Part shown: positions 49,709 through 58,978 of the stretch, piece by piece | How the letters are laid out: the number at the start of each line of letters is the position of its first letter | Position numbering within the stretch: the stretch's first letter is position 1 | Origin: an uncultured Clostridia bacterium | Lineage (GTDB): Bacteria; Bacillota; Clostridia; Christensenellales; Aristaeellaceae | Reading direction: 5' to 3' | NCBI GenBank assembly: GCA_946627565.1 | Contig: CAMOVR010000001.1 | Span: 33,242-97,241, forward strand | Length of the DNA stretch: 64,000 nt | Made by a program: the position numbers and the translations under genes | Notes under the pieces: model-generated | The model's database searches: none | Told to the model about the DNA's origin: nothing | The model's input: only the letters and a program-made list of their open reading frames with translations

Positions 49709-51120
49709 TTGTGCGCCGCCTTCTTTCTTCTCAGTGTGCCGGGATGAATCACATGGCCATCCTCCGCCTGCCGGATTTCCCTGTATACGCTCCGGTACAT
49801 GGTCAGGTAGCAGCAGCTTCCGCCCAGAATGTCGGAAATGGGCTCAGCCAGGAAAACCCCGGCAACCCCAAAACCCAGAGCCGGAAGGATGAAGACAAGA
49901 GGAACGACGATGATGACTTTCCTCAGCAGGGAGAAAAAGATGGCGTGCCTGGCAAAGCCCAGTCCCTGGAAAACGGACTGTCCTGCAAACTGGGCCGTCA
50001 TAAAAATGAAGGCGGCAAAAAACTGACGGAAACTGACCACACCCGCTTCCATAAGCGCGGGATCGCTTGAAAACAGGGAGATGAACATGGCCGGGTGAAG
50101 CAGAATCAGCACCCACATCACCAGGGTGTAGATGAGACCCATGCCTGTCATGATGCGGATGCCTTCGCAGACCCGCCGGTACAGTCTGGCGCCATAGTTA
50201 TAGCCAATGACCGGCTGTGCACCGCTGGTCACGCCGGAGATCGGCATGCTGACCAGTTCACGCACCGATCCTATGACCGTATAGACGGAAACGTAGATAT
50301 CCCCCATGGCCATGCCTCCGTAGACGTGCAGCTGGGCATTGGTGGCAGCCTGAACAATGCCGTTTGTGGCCTGCATCATGAAGCCGGAAAGGCCAAGGGC
50401 AAGCATGCCTGTGCACAGACTGCGCCTGAGTTTCATGTTGGAGGGCCGGACATGATATGCAAGTTTCCGCCCGAACACAAGAAGGTAAAGCACCCACAGA
50501 CAGGAAACAGCCTGGGACAGTACCGTGGCAATGGCAGCGCCTGCTATGCCAAGATTCAGGACATAAATCAGGATGGGGTCCAGAATCAGATTCAGTACCG
50601 CTCCGATTACGGTGGTGAGCATACCAAGCCCCGGGAATCCCTGGGCATTGAGGAAGCCGTTCATGCCGATGGACAGCATGGCAAAGGGTGTTCCGATCAG
50701 ATAGATCCTGAGATAGTTTTCCGCAAAAGGCAGGGACTGGTCGGATGCACCCAGGAGCCGGAGCAGAAAGGGCATGACAGGATAGAGGAAAACCATGAGA
50801 ATGCCGGAAAAAAGGCAAAGCAGGGTAAAGGCATTGCCCAGGGCCATCCTGGCCTTCTCCGTGTCGCCGGCTCCCCGTGCAATGGAAAAGACAGGTACGG
50901 CGCCTGATCCCACCAGATTGGTACAGGCGCCGATGAGAGAAATAACGGGCAGTACGATGCCAATGCCTGTGAGGGCCATGGTACCGGTGTCTGGCATGTG
51001 CCCTATGAAAATCCGGTCCACAATGTTATAGAGCATGTGGACCAGCTGAGCCAGTGCCAGCGGTACTGCCTGACGAAGAATATTGCCTGTCATTCTGCCC
51101 TTGGAAAAATCTGTTGTCAT
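49705..51120 (-). CDS. MATE family efflux transporter (second copy)
   Basis: 12-TM pattern; AVPLALAQLVHMLYNIVDRIFIGHMPDTGTMALTGIGI; 4-bp overlaps with both neighbouring genes. Confidence 0.93.
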   Translation of the reverse strand: MTTDFSKGRMTGNILRQAVPLALAQLVHMLYNIVDRIFIGHMPDTGTMALTGIGIVLPVISLIGACTNLVGSGAVPVFSIARGAGDTEKARMALGNAFTLLCLFSGILMVFLYPVMPFLLRLLGASDQSLPFAENYLRIYLIGTPFAMLSIGMNGFLNAQGFPGLGMLTTVIGAVLNLILDPILIYVLNLGIAGAAIATVLSQAVSCLWVLYLLVFGRKLAYHVRPSNMKLRRSLCTGMLALGLSGFMMQATNGIVQAATNAQLHVYGGMAMGDIYVSVYTVIGSVRELVSMPISGVTSGAQPVIGYNYGARLYRRVCEGIRIMTGMGLIYTLVMWVLILLHPAMFISLFSSDPALMEAGVVSFRQFFAAFIFMTAQFAGQSVFQGLGFARHAIFFSLLRKVIIVVPLVFILPALGFGVAGVFLAEPISDILGGSCCYLTMYRSVYREIRQAEDGHVIHPGTLRRKKAAHK

Positions 51121-51773
51121 TCCCCTGCCCTCACCATTTCTCCGTTCTGTATAAGAAGCAGCCTGCCTGTGACTTCCCTGCCCTCTGTTTCATAGAGTGT
51201 CAGGATAAGATCTGACAGGATGCCGTTTGATTCAGGACTTTCTGACCAGATGGATCTCTGCAGATAAAAGGTTCGCCCGGCCAGACGAAGCACACCGAGG
51301 TCGTAGGTGCCGGGGTCACAGAGATCGGACAGCACACTGCCGTCGGCCCGGAAAACCAGGGTCCCCAGGAGATCATTTTCCCAGGTAAGGCCGGAATCGG
51401 CCAGCTGCTGCGAAGAAGGAAAGAAAACGGGATCTGATCCCGCGGCAAACAGGGCGGAGCCGCAGCGTATGCCATCTTCCGTTATCGCTCCGATGGTATC
51501 GCCTCCGTATGATATCAGCTCATTGCCGGTTACTGTGCCGACAGATTCGATGTAGCCAAGTGAGATGGCATTGCCGGGCAGTTCGTCCGCTTTTCCGTAC
51601 ACTTCAAAAGAAAAATCCCGGTGAACCACAATCTGATCCCAGGGCCCGTCCCCTGTCAGGCTGTAAATACCGCATTCAGGGATGGTATCTGAGACAGATT
51701 CTGAGACGGAAAGGCCTGTGACGGTCAGAAGAAGCACCAGGACAGTAAGTCCTGCGAGTAAACGTGTCTGCAT
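51117..51773 (-). CDS. Secreted hypothetical protein
   Basis: Signal peptide MQTRLLAGLTVLVLLLTVTGLSVS; start chosen internally; ATGA overlap with the MATE gene. Confidence 0.6.
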   Translation of the reverse strand: MQTRLLAGLTVLVLLLTVTGLSVSESVSDTIPECGIYSLTGDGPWDQIVVHRDFSFEVYGKADELPGNAISLGYIESVGTVTGNELISYGGDTIGAITEDGIRCGSALFAAGSDPVFFPSSQQLADSGLTWENDLLGTLVFRADGSVLSDLCDPGTYDLGVLRLAGRTFYLQRSIWSESPESNGILSDLILTLYETEGREVTGRLLLIQNGEMVRAGE

Positions 51774-51882
51774 GGCAATCCTCCTCCGGCGTAGACGCTG
51801 ACAGACGGCCTTTGGGACTATAGCATGATTTGCAGAGGCCTGCAAGTAAAAAACCCTGCACAGCGTGTGTGCAGGGAATGGG

Positions 51883-52785
51883 TTATTCACTCACGGTTTC
51901 ACCGGTGTCAGCAGCACTTTCACCGGCCAGATTCAGGATGGGGAGCGTGACACCGCCGTCACTGTTCATGTAAACGGGCAGCTGGCCGTTCCATTTCCTG
52001 GCCTGGGTCCATTCGATCAGGCCCTGGGTCAGAGAAGCGGAGATCTGCTTGTTGGCCTCAGCCTCAGCTTCAGCCTGCACTTTTGTGGCATAGGCGGCAG
52101 CGTCTGCATCAATCTTTTTGACGGCAGCCTCAGCCTCTGCGGTGATCCGCTGACGTTCGGCAGCCTGGCGGGTCTCCATGGTGGCCTGTTCCTGTTCGAT
52201 TTCCGCCTGCAGCTTCTTCTGCGCGGCAACCTGTTTCGCTTCCACGGCATCGGTAAAGGAATCCGTGAAGTCAATGTTCTCAATGGAGACGGAGATCACC
52301 CGGATCCCGTATTTTTCCAGTTCTTCAATCATCTTTTCCCGGATGGTGACGGAGAGGTTTTCACGTTCCGCCACCAGGTTTTCGGCGGTAAACTTGGAAA
52401 AAGTGGCTTTGGTGTTTTCAAGCAGACGGGGCATGACCAGGGTGGCAAAATAGTTCGTGCCCACTTCCTTGTACAGGGTCATGGCTGTTGCCTTGTTGAT
52501 GGCGTAGTTGATGGATCCGACAATATTTACCTGCTGAATGTCCGAGGAGAAAGCCTCCGTCGTAAAGGGCGTTTTCTGCTCCCGGTTATCCATGAGCACC
52601 ACAGACTGGACCGGAGATTTCATCTGAAAGCCTGCGTCCAGTGTTATATCCTCCACCTTGCCGAAGGTGGTTACAATGCCGGTATAGCCTGTGGGTACCA
52701 CAGTAAAGCATCTCATGCCAATGAGCAGCGCAATTGCCAGGACTGCCACGGTAATAATCAGCGTCTTTTTCGTGTTCTTTTTCAT
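51883..52785 (-). CDS. SPFH/prohibitin-domain membrane protein
   Basis: N-terminal TM; VVPTGYTGIVTTFGKVEDITLDAGFQMKSP; Q/A/E-rich coiled coil AAQKKLQAEIEQEQATMETRQAAERQRITAEAEA. Confidence 0.9.
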   Translation of the reverse strand: MKKNTKKTLIITVAVLAIALLIGMRCFTVVPTGYTGIVTTFGKVEDITLDAGFQMKSPVQSVVLMDNREQKTPFTTEAFSSDIQQVNIVGSINYAINKATAMTLYKEVGTNYFATLVMPRLLENTKATFSKFTAENLVAERENLSVTIREKMIEELEKYGIRVISVSIENIDFTDSFTDAVEAKQVAAQKKLQAEIEQEQATMETRQAAERQRITAEAEAAVKKIDADAAAYATKVQAEAEAEANKQISASLTQGLIEWTQARKWNGQLPVYMNSDGGVTLPILNLAGESAADTGETVSE

Positions 52786-52995
52786 CTCATTAACCTCCTG
52801 TATCACACGCTGGTCCGACAGCTTTTTCTGTCGTTGAGGAAAGTATACATAAATAAAAAAGAATGAAAAGATGTTTTCCCGGTATACCGCCCCCCGGATG
52901 TCTCAATTGTCATCCCGGCTGTCTTATCCGACAGAGGCGGTTCCGTCTTGCATTTTCCCTCCGTAATGTCTACCATGAGGGCAGAGGTGATATAC

Positions 52996-55065
52996 ATGGA
53001 AATATGCAGGCAGGGCACAAGACTGATCATCCGCAGACACCCCATGACCATCTGGCTGGATCCCTGGGGACCAAACGGCATCCGGGTCAGGGCAAGCTGT
53101 GAAAAGAAAATGGATGAGCATGACTGGGCACTGACAGAGCCGGTTGAGGAAACGGAAAGCTCCATTGTTTTCCGGGAAGTTGACATGACAGATCCCTGGA
53201 ACAAGGCATCTGAAGACTCGGGAAAACACAGTACCGGCACTGAGGCGGATCTGATCAACGGCAAGATCCGGGCATCTGTTTCTCCGGAAGGCTGGATATC
53301 GTTTTTTGATGACAAGGGCAATATCCTGACGCAGGAGTACTGGAGGACCCGCGATCATCTCAACCGTTATACGGTTCCCCTCAGGGTCGAGGGCCGGGAA
53401 ATGAAATCCATCCCCGGCACCGATGCATGGCAGCTCACTGCAAGGTTTGAAGCATACGACGATGAACAGATCTTCGGAATGGGACAGTATCAGGATGCAC
53501 AGCTGGACAAGAAAGGCTGCATTCTGGAACTGGCCCACCGCAACAGCCAGGCATCCGTGCCCTTCTATGTCTCAAGCCGCGGATACGGTTTCCTCTGGAA
53601 CAACCCGGCTGTAGGACAGGTGGTCTTTGGGAACAACCGTACGGAATGGAGCGCAAAGAGCACACGGAAGCTGGATTATTATATTACCTGCGGGGACACC
53701 CCCGGTGAAATCCTGTATGCCTATACTGCTGTCACCGGCCGCACCCCCATGATGCCGGAATACGGCATGGGATACTGGCAGTGCAAACTCCGCTACCGCA
53801 CCCAGGATGAAGTCCTGAAGGTGGCCAGGGAGCATAAGAGACGCGGTCTGCCCATGGATGTGATTGTGGTGGACTTCTTCCACTGGACCAGGCAGGGCGA
53901 TTACCGGTTTGATCCAAGATGCTTCCCGGATCCCAAAGCCATGGTGGATGAACTGCGGTCCATGGGGATACGCACGGTGGTTTCCGTCTGGCCGACAGTG
54001 GATGAAAAGTCTGAAAACTATGGTGTCATGCGGGAAAAGGGATACCTTATCCGGGCTGAACGCGGGCCTGACAATACCACGACCTGGATGGGTGCTTCCT
54101 GCTTCTATGATGCCACCAATCCGGATGCACAGCGCTTTGTGTGGGAAAAATGCAGGGAAAACTATGGATCCCTTGGTATTGAAAACTACTGGCTGGATGA
54201 AGCAGAACCTGAGTATGGACCCTATGATTTTGACAATTACCGCTATGACGCAGGTCCCGCACTGCAGGTGACCAATGTGTATCCGGTGGGATATGCCAGA
54301 GGGTTCTATGAAGGGCAGAAGGCAGACGGGAAAGAAGATATACTGAGCCTGATCCGGTGTGCCTGGGCAGGCAGCCAGAAGTACGCAGCCCTGACCTGGT
54401 CGGGGGATGTGCATTCTTCCTTCCGTTCCATGCGGGAACAGCTGCAGGCGGGCCTTTCCATGGGAATGGCCGGCATTCCCTGGTGGACCTGTGATCTTGG
54501 CGGTTTCCTCTGCGGTGTGGGAGATGATCCGCATTTCAGGGAACTTCTGGTGAGGTGGTTCGCCTGGGGCGCTTTCCTTCCTGTCTTCCGCATGCACGGT
54601 GAGAGACAGCCCTGGTATGACCGTGAAATTGCATATATTGATGGCGTGGAACAGCTTACCAGCGGTCAGGATAATGAGGTCTGGTCATTTGGCGAGGAAG
54701 CATATCAGATCATGACACAGTACCTCTTCATGCGTGAAAGAATGCGGGACTATATCCGGTCTGTCATGGACGAAGCCCACAGGACCGGTGCGCCGGTTAT
54801 GCGGCCCCTGTTCTTTGAATTCCCTCATGACAGGAAGAGCTGGCATGCTGCAGATGTCTATCTGTTCGGCTCAAAGCTGCTGGTGGCTCCGGTTATGGAA
54901 GAGAATGTCCGGGAGCGCAGAGTATACCTTCCCTCCGGGGCACAGTGGACGGATGCGTATACGGGTGTAACATATACCGGCGGTGAGGAAGTCACCGTGC
55001 CTGCACCTCTGGACGTCATTCCCGTGTTTTTCCGGGATGATTTCCGGCTTCCGCTCTACAAATAA
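52996..55065 (+). CDS. Glycoside hydrolase family 31 (alpha-glucosidase/alpha-xylosidase-like)
   Basis: MPEYGMGYWQCKLRYRTQDEVLKVAREHKRRGLPMDVIVVDFFHW, YWLDEAEPEYGPYDFDNYRY catalytic region, LTWSGDVHSSFRSMREQLQAGLSMGMAGIPWWTCDLGGF. Confidence 0.94.
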   Translation: MEICRQGTRLIIRRHPMTIWLDPWGPNGIRVRASCEKKMDEHDWALTEPVEETESSIVFREVDMTDPWNKASEDSGKHSTGTEADLINGKIRASVSPEGWISFFDDKGNILTQEYWRTRDHLNRYTVPLRVEGREMKSIPGTDAWQLTARFEAYDDEQIFGMGQYQDAQLDKKGCILELAHRNSQASVPFYVSSRGYGFLWNNPAVGQVVFGNNRTEWSAKSTRKLDYYITCGDTPGEILYAYTAVTGRTPMMPEYGMGYWQCKLRYRTQDEVLKVAREHKRRGLPMDVIVVDFFHWTRQGDYRFDPRCFPDPKAMVDELRSMGIRTVVSVWPTVDEKSENYGVMREKGYLIRAERGPDNTTTWMGASCFYDATNPDAQRFVWEKCRENYGSLGIENYWLDEAEPEYGPYDFDNYRYDAGPALQVTNVYPVGYARGFYEGQKADGKEDILSLIRCAWAGSQKYAALTWSGDVHSSFRSMREQLQAGLSMGMAGIPWWTCDLGGFLCGVGDDPHFRELLVRWFAWGAFLPVFRMHGERQPWYDREIAYIDGVEQLTSGQDNEVWSFGEEAYQIMTQYLFMRERMRDYIRSVMDEAHRTGAPVMRPLFFEFPHDRKSWHAADVYLFGSKLLVAPVMEENVRERRVYLPSGAQWTDAYTGVTYTGGEEVTVPAPLDVIPVFFRDDFRLPLYK

Positions 55066-55071
55066 CAGCGG

Positions 55072-55114
55072 CATACAAAAAAGCACGCGGTCAGAACGGC
55101 GTGCTTTTTGTATG
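55072..55114 (+). terminator. Intrinsic terminator of the GH31 gene
   Basis: catacaaaaaagcacgc/gcgtgctttttgtatg hairpin with T tract. Confidence 0.85.
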
Positions 55115-55442
55115 TGTAAATCCATGTGTTCGTGCGATAGTGATTTTGCGTATAACTGGTGTATATGTATACATTTAAGGCAATGCAAGTCTTCCTGATG
55201 ATTATCACCTGTGATCTTCATATCAAAGTGTATACAACAGATACATAAAAAAATTTAAATGAAATCATAACTATTACATCTGCGCTGTATTGCACTTTAT
55301 TCTACATTCGGAGCATGCAAAGGACGATATTTGTGTGTCCGTGTGTTCGTGGATACCTGGCTTCAAAAGCGCATAAATTCCTGAATGCGCGCATGCACTA
55401 ATACATGGACACAGTTGCATCATTTTCCAGCTCACATGGCAG

Positions 55443-55466
55443 CAGGCGGACAGATCTGTCCGCCTG
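55443..55466. repeat. 24-bp perfect palindrome downstream of the class IV aminotransferase
   Basis: caggcggacaga|tctgtccgcctg, extendable by 3 bp including one G-U pair; no U tract. Confidence 0.9.
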
Positions 55467-55494
55467 TTGCGCAAATATGTAAAGGTGTGCCGTG

Positions 55495-56337
55495 TCAGGC
55501 ATCTGTTTCACGGAGGAATTCATCAATGACTGCCTTGCGGAGGGACTCCCAGAGTTCTCCCTGATGTCCCCCTGCCGGTTTTCCGTTGAGGCGGTCTGCC
55601 CTGCGCACCAGTTTGGTGCTGCTGGTCACAATGATTTCCTCAGCGTTTTCAAGATCGTTCAGATCATAAGGTTCTTCCCGGACCGTGATTCCCAGGGCGT
55701 GACACTGACGGATCAGATGTGCCCTGGCAATTCCGGGCAGGATCAGATTGTCAGTGGGAGCAGTCACAAGAGCTCCGTCCCTGATGATGGAAACGTTGCT
55801 GTGAGCACATTCGGTAACACGGCCGCCCGGTCTGTAGAGGACGGCCTCTTCACAGCCAGCCCGTTTTGCCCTTTCAGCTGCCATGACAGACGGGAGCAGG
55901 TTGAGTGTCTTAATATTGCAATGGAAAAAACGGGTATCTTCCAGGGTGATCAGCTGAATCGGTTTGGTCCCATCACCAAATTTCATGGGTTTCAGGGTTA
56001 CCCACAGATTGCTTTTCACTTCAGGAAATACATGCTCGCGAACGGCAGTGCCCCTTGTCACCTGATAGTAGACAAACAGATCCGGGCTGTCCACTTTTGC
56101 AACCAGATCCTTAAGAAGGGCTTTCAGTTCCTCCCTGCCCATGGGGATCTCTATTTCCACAGCTTCAGCACTGTGATAGAACCGGTCGATGTGCTCTTCA
56201 AGGGCAAACAGGTTCCGGTTTCTGCAGGGCTGTGCATCGTAAACGCCGTCACCAAAATAGCAGACACGGTCGTTCATCGGAATCATCATCCGGTCAATCT
56301 CATCGATCTTCCCATTGTAATAGCCAAGTGTACGCAT
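55495..56337 (-). CDS. PLP-dependent aminotransferase class IV (D-amino-acid aminotransferase-like)
   Basis: MNDRVCYFGDGVYDAQPCRNRNLFALEEHIDRFYHSAEAVEI, NIKTLNLLPSVMAAERAKRAGCEEAVLYRPGGRVTECAHSNVSII. Confidence 0.92.
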   Translation of the reverse strand: MRTLGYYNGKIDEIDRMMIPMNDRVCYFGDGVYDAQPCRNRNLFALEEHIDRFYHSAEAVEIEIPMGREELKALLKDLVAKVDSPDLFVYYQVTRGTAVREHVFPEVKSNLWVTLKPMKFGDGTKPIQLITLEDTRFFHCNIKTLNLLPSVMAAERAKRAGCEEAVLYRPGGRVTECAHSNVSIIRDGALVTAPTDNLILPGIARAHLIRQCHALGITVREEPYDLNDLENAEEIIVTSSTKLVRRADRLNGKPAGGHQGELWESLRKAVIDEFLRETDA

Positions 56338-56374
56338 ACAGTACCTCCCGATATGTCAAAACAGAGGATGGGAA

Positions 56375-57343
56375 CTATTCCCGGATCATACGGATGGAAG
56401 CCTGGAGCATATCCCGGTATGCTGCCAGCACATCCGCAGGTCCCACAATCCGGATCTGACCTGCAAACTGGAAAACCCATCCGAAAAAGATGGGACTGAT
56501 CTGTGCCACCACCCGGGCCAGAAAGCGGGTTTCACTGATCTTGTAGGTTTCTGTATCCCGGCCGAACCGGTCGATGATATGCTTCATCATGGAGTCGTCG
56601 CACAGCAGTTCGATCTGACGGTCCTTCCCGCTGTACATCTTGATCATGCTGACCAGATAGTCATCCAGATCAAAAGACGGATATGGCTCAGCGGCGTCCC
56701 TGAGCACCCGGACCTGGTCCATGCGGTCCATGCGGAAATTGACAATCTTCTGTCTGCTGTCGGAGAAAGCGACCATATACAGTTTATCTTCCTTCTGGGC
56801 CATGCCATAGGGGCTTACTGTATATACCCCACCGCCATGCCTGGAAACCCGCTGTTTGTACCCGTTGTACTCAAAGTATCTGAAGGCGATTCTGCGGTTT
56901 TTCTCCATGGCTTCCTGAACGGATTCCACGATTTTGTCCAGATCATCTCTGTCAGGCTGGACAGAGACGATGCGCTTAAAACGCAGGGCTTCCCTCTGAT
57001 ACAGGCTGGCGAAGCCTTCCAGTTTTTTCTTCAGGGCCTTTGCCCTGCTCCCGGTCAGAAACTGTGCACAGGAGACAGCGTCTGTCAGATCCCGAAGTTC
57101 CTTCAGACTCAACTCCCGGCTGACGATCCGAAACTGCAGGAACTTTCCTTTCCGGCTGATGCGGATATCCCTGCCCATGTCCATAAGGGTTTCGATGTCA
57201 TTGCGCAGTGTATCCCGGTTCAGTTTCTCTCCCTGCTCCTCAAATACCTGCAGCAGTTCCTGAATGCCGACAGCGTGCAGATCATCTGTGTGCTCCAGAA
57301 GGTATTTTTCCAGAAACAGGATCCGTGTCTTGTTCGTCATCAT
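56375..57343 (-). CDS. WYL domain-containing transcriptional regulator
   Basis: N-terminal HTH-like region; RRIAFRYFEYN, SPYGMAQKEDKLYMVAFSDSRQKIVNFRMDRMDQVRV; C-terminal WCX-like region. Confidence 0.92.
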   Translation of the reverse strand: MMTNKTRILFLEKYLLEHTDDLHAVGIQELLQVFEEQGEKLNRDTLRNDIETLMDMGRDIRISRKGKFLQFRIVSRELSLKELRDLTDAVSCAQFLTGSRAKALKKKLEGFASLYQREALRFKRIVSVQPDRDDLDKIVESVQEAMEKNRRIAFRYFEYNGYKQRVSRHGGGVYTVSPYGMAQKEDKLYMVAFSDSRQKIVNFRMDRMDQVRVLRDAAEPYPSFDLDDYLVSMIKMYSGKDRQIELLCDDSMMKHIIDRFGRDTETYKISETRFLARVVAQISPIFFGWVFQFAGQIRIVGPADVLAAYRDMLQASIRMIRE

Positions 57344-57361
57344 GGTGTACCTCTGACAGCC

Positions 57362-57390
57362 GCAAGCCTCCTGTCATGCAGGAGGCTTGC
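57362..57390 (-). promoter_or_regulatory. Perfect 12-bp inverted repeat/hairpin in the 5' leader of the WYL gene
   Basis: gcaagcctcctg-tcatg-caggaggcttgc; minus-strand arm contains AGGAGG; no U tract. Confidence 0.7.
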
Positions 57391-57413
57391 AGTATAAGTC
57401 AATTCCGGGCGTT

Positions 57414-58961
57414 TTATGCAAAGCAGTTGTCAAAGGGGGCTGCTGCGGGCCTGTAGGCAGGCATGACAGACTTGATGATCCTGTACAGTGCAAGTCCCTT
57501 CTTGCCGCCAAGGCGGTTGATCAGCTGGGAATAGGTGTTCATCTTGCCGTTGCCCGAGGAAAGATTGGCAAGAATGACCTCACCTGCTGTCCGGGCGTCT
57601 TCCCGGTCAAGGCCATTTTCCATCAGGTAGGCGGAAAGATGTTCAAGAGGATCCACTGCTTCAGCTGCAGGTTCCGCCTCCGGCGGGACTGCGGGCTGCG
57701 CAGCGGGAGCCGCTTCAGGGGCACCGGCATTTTCTTCGGCAGACTCAGCGTCCGCATGTACCGCTTCAGGTTCTGCAGTTTCAGTTTCGGAAACCGGTTC
57801 CTTCTGAATTTCCGGGCCGGCTTCTGCATCAGATGCATTTTCGGTCCCCGAACCGTCCGCGGATTCCGTTTCACCGGAATACACCAGTTCAATCTCAGGA
57901 CCGGCGGGGGCATCAAAGGGCAGCTCAGGAATGACGTCCATGATGCTTTCATCCAGAAGCTCGATATTATCCATCGGGCCTTCATCCGGAAGTTCGATGT
58001 CATCCATCATGTTTTCGTCCAGCAGCTGGATGTCATTCATCATGCGGGTATCCTGCTTGGCTTCCCTGTGCCTTCTGTCCGGCTTTTCAGGCTTTCTGCG
58101 TTTTGTATGCTGCTTCGGTGCCGGCCTGGACTGGAAGGAAGCTTCACCGGCAAAGGAAGATTCAGCTGTTTCCTCTTCGGCAGGGACTTTTTCCGGTGCT
58201 TCAGGCTGCGGCTGTGTCCTGGGTTCTGCGGTTTCACGCTTTGCAGCAGGGGCCGTTTCTTTTTTCGGCGCTGCGGCTGCAGGTTTCTGCTGGACAGGGC
58301 CTCTGGGCTTGTCCTGGACAGATCTGTTTGCGAGATATGCCCAGTCTTCGTTGAGGATGCGGCGTACCTGGATGTATTCGCTGAAATCCTCAAGGAACCG
58401 GACAGCCTTGAAACCGGTTCGTCTTCTTGCCTGCACGTAACCCTGGTCCGTATTGAGCCTCGTACAGAGGGCTGCGATTCTCATGCGGAACACATCATCT
58501 GCGTCTTTTTCCCCGTAGGAAGTCAGAATCTGCTGCATGAGAAGTCCAAGGCGCTTCTTTTCATCCGTATCCAGCAGGGTATTTGACACCTGTACAGGCT
58601 TGAGCAGGGTCGGCTGTGTCTGGATCTTTTCAGGCATACCGTAGGCGTTGCACCAGAAGCGGGTCACGCCTGCATAGTCATTGTCCTTGGATACAATGAT
58701 GTAGCGGTCGTCATTGCTTTTTTCCTGTCCCAGAAGAAATCCGAGATAGCTGACCAGGTGCATGTCCAGGGACTGCTTTCCGTATGCTACCTTGATGGCA
58801 CGGAAAGGCACGGTGATACCGGTAATGATATCCAGGCTGATTTTGTCTGCATGCTCCGTATAGAACAGATAGACAATATCGTCGGCTGTCAGTTTGGACA
58901 TGCCCTGGATGCCGGTATCATGAACATTTTCAAAGTCAATCAGATAGGTTGTTTTTGCCAC
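57414..58961 (-). CDS. PIN-like/NYN-type nuclease-domain protein with long acidic linker and C-terminal small domain
   Basis: N-terminal TTYLIDFENVHDTGIQGM, AYGKQSLDMHLVSYLGFLLG, YIIVSKDNDYAGVTRFW; acidic low-complexity centre; C-terminal KMNTYSQLINRLGGKKGLALYRIIKSVMPAYR. Confidence 0.85.
   Translation of the reverse strand: MAKTTYLIDFENVHDTGIQGMSKLTADDIVYLFYTEHADKISLDIITGITVPFRAIKVAYGKQSLDMHLVSYLGFLLGQEKSNDDRYIIVSKDNDYAGVTRFWCNAYGMPEKIQTQPTLLKPVQVSNTLLDTDEKKRLGLLMQQILTSYGEKDADDVFRMRIAALCTRLNTDQGYVQARRRTGFKAVRFLEDFSEYIQVRRILNEDWAYLANRSVQDKPRGPVQQKPAAAAPKKETAPAAKRETAEPRTQPQPEAPEKVPAEEETAESSFAGEASFQSRPAPKQHTKRRKPEKPDRRHREAKQDTRMMNDIQLLDENMMDDIELPDEGPMDNIELLDESIMDVIPELPFDAPAGPEIELVYSGETESADGSGTENASDAEAGPEIQKEPVSETETAEPEAVHADAESAEENAGAPEAAPAAQPAVPPEAEPAAEAVDPLEHLSAYLMENGLDREDARTAGEVILANLSSGNGKMNTYSQLINRLGGKKGLALYRIIKSVMPAYRPAAAPFDNCFA
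57931..58044 (-). repeat. 33-bp (11-aa) repeat array inside the PIN-like protein gene
   Basis: MMNDIQLLDEN / MMDDIELPDEG / PMDNIELLDES / IMDVIPELPFD. Confidence 0.85.
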
Positions 58962-58978
58962 ACGTCACGTCTCCCATG

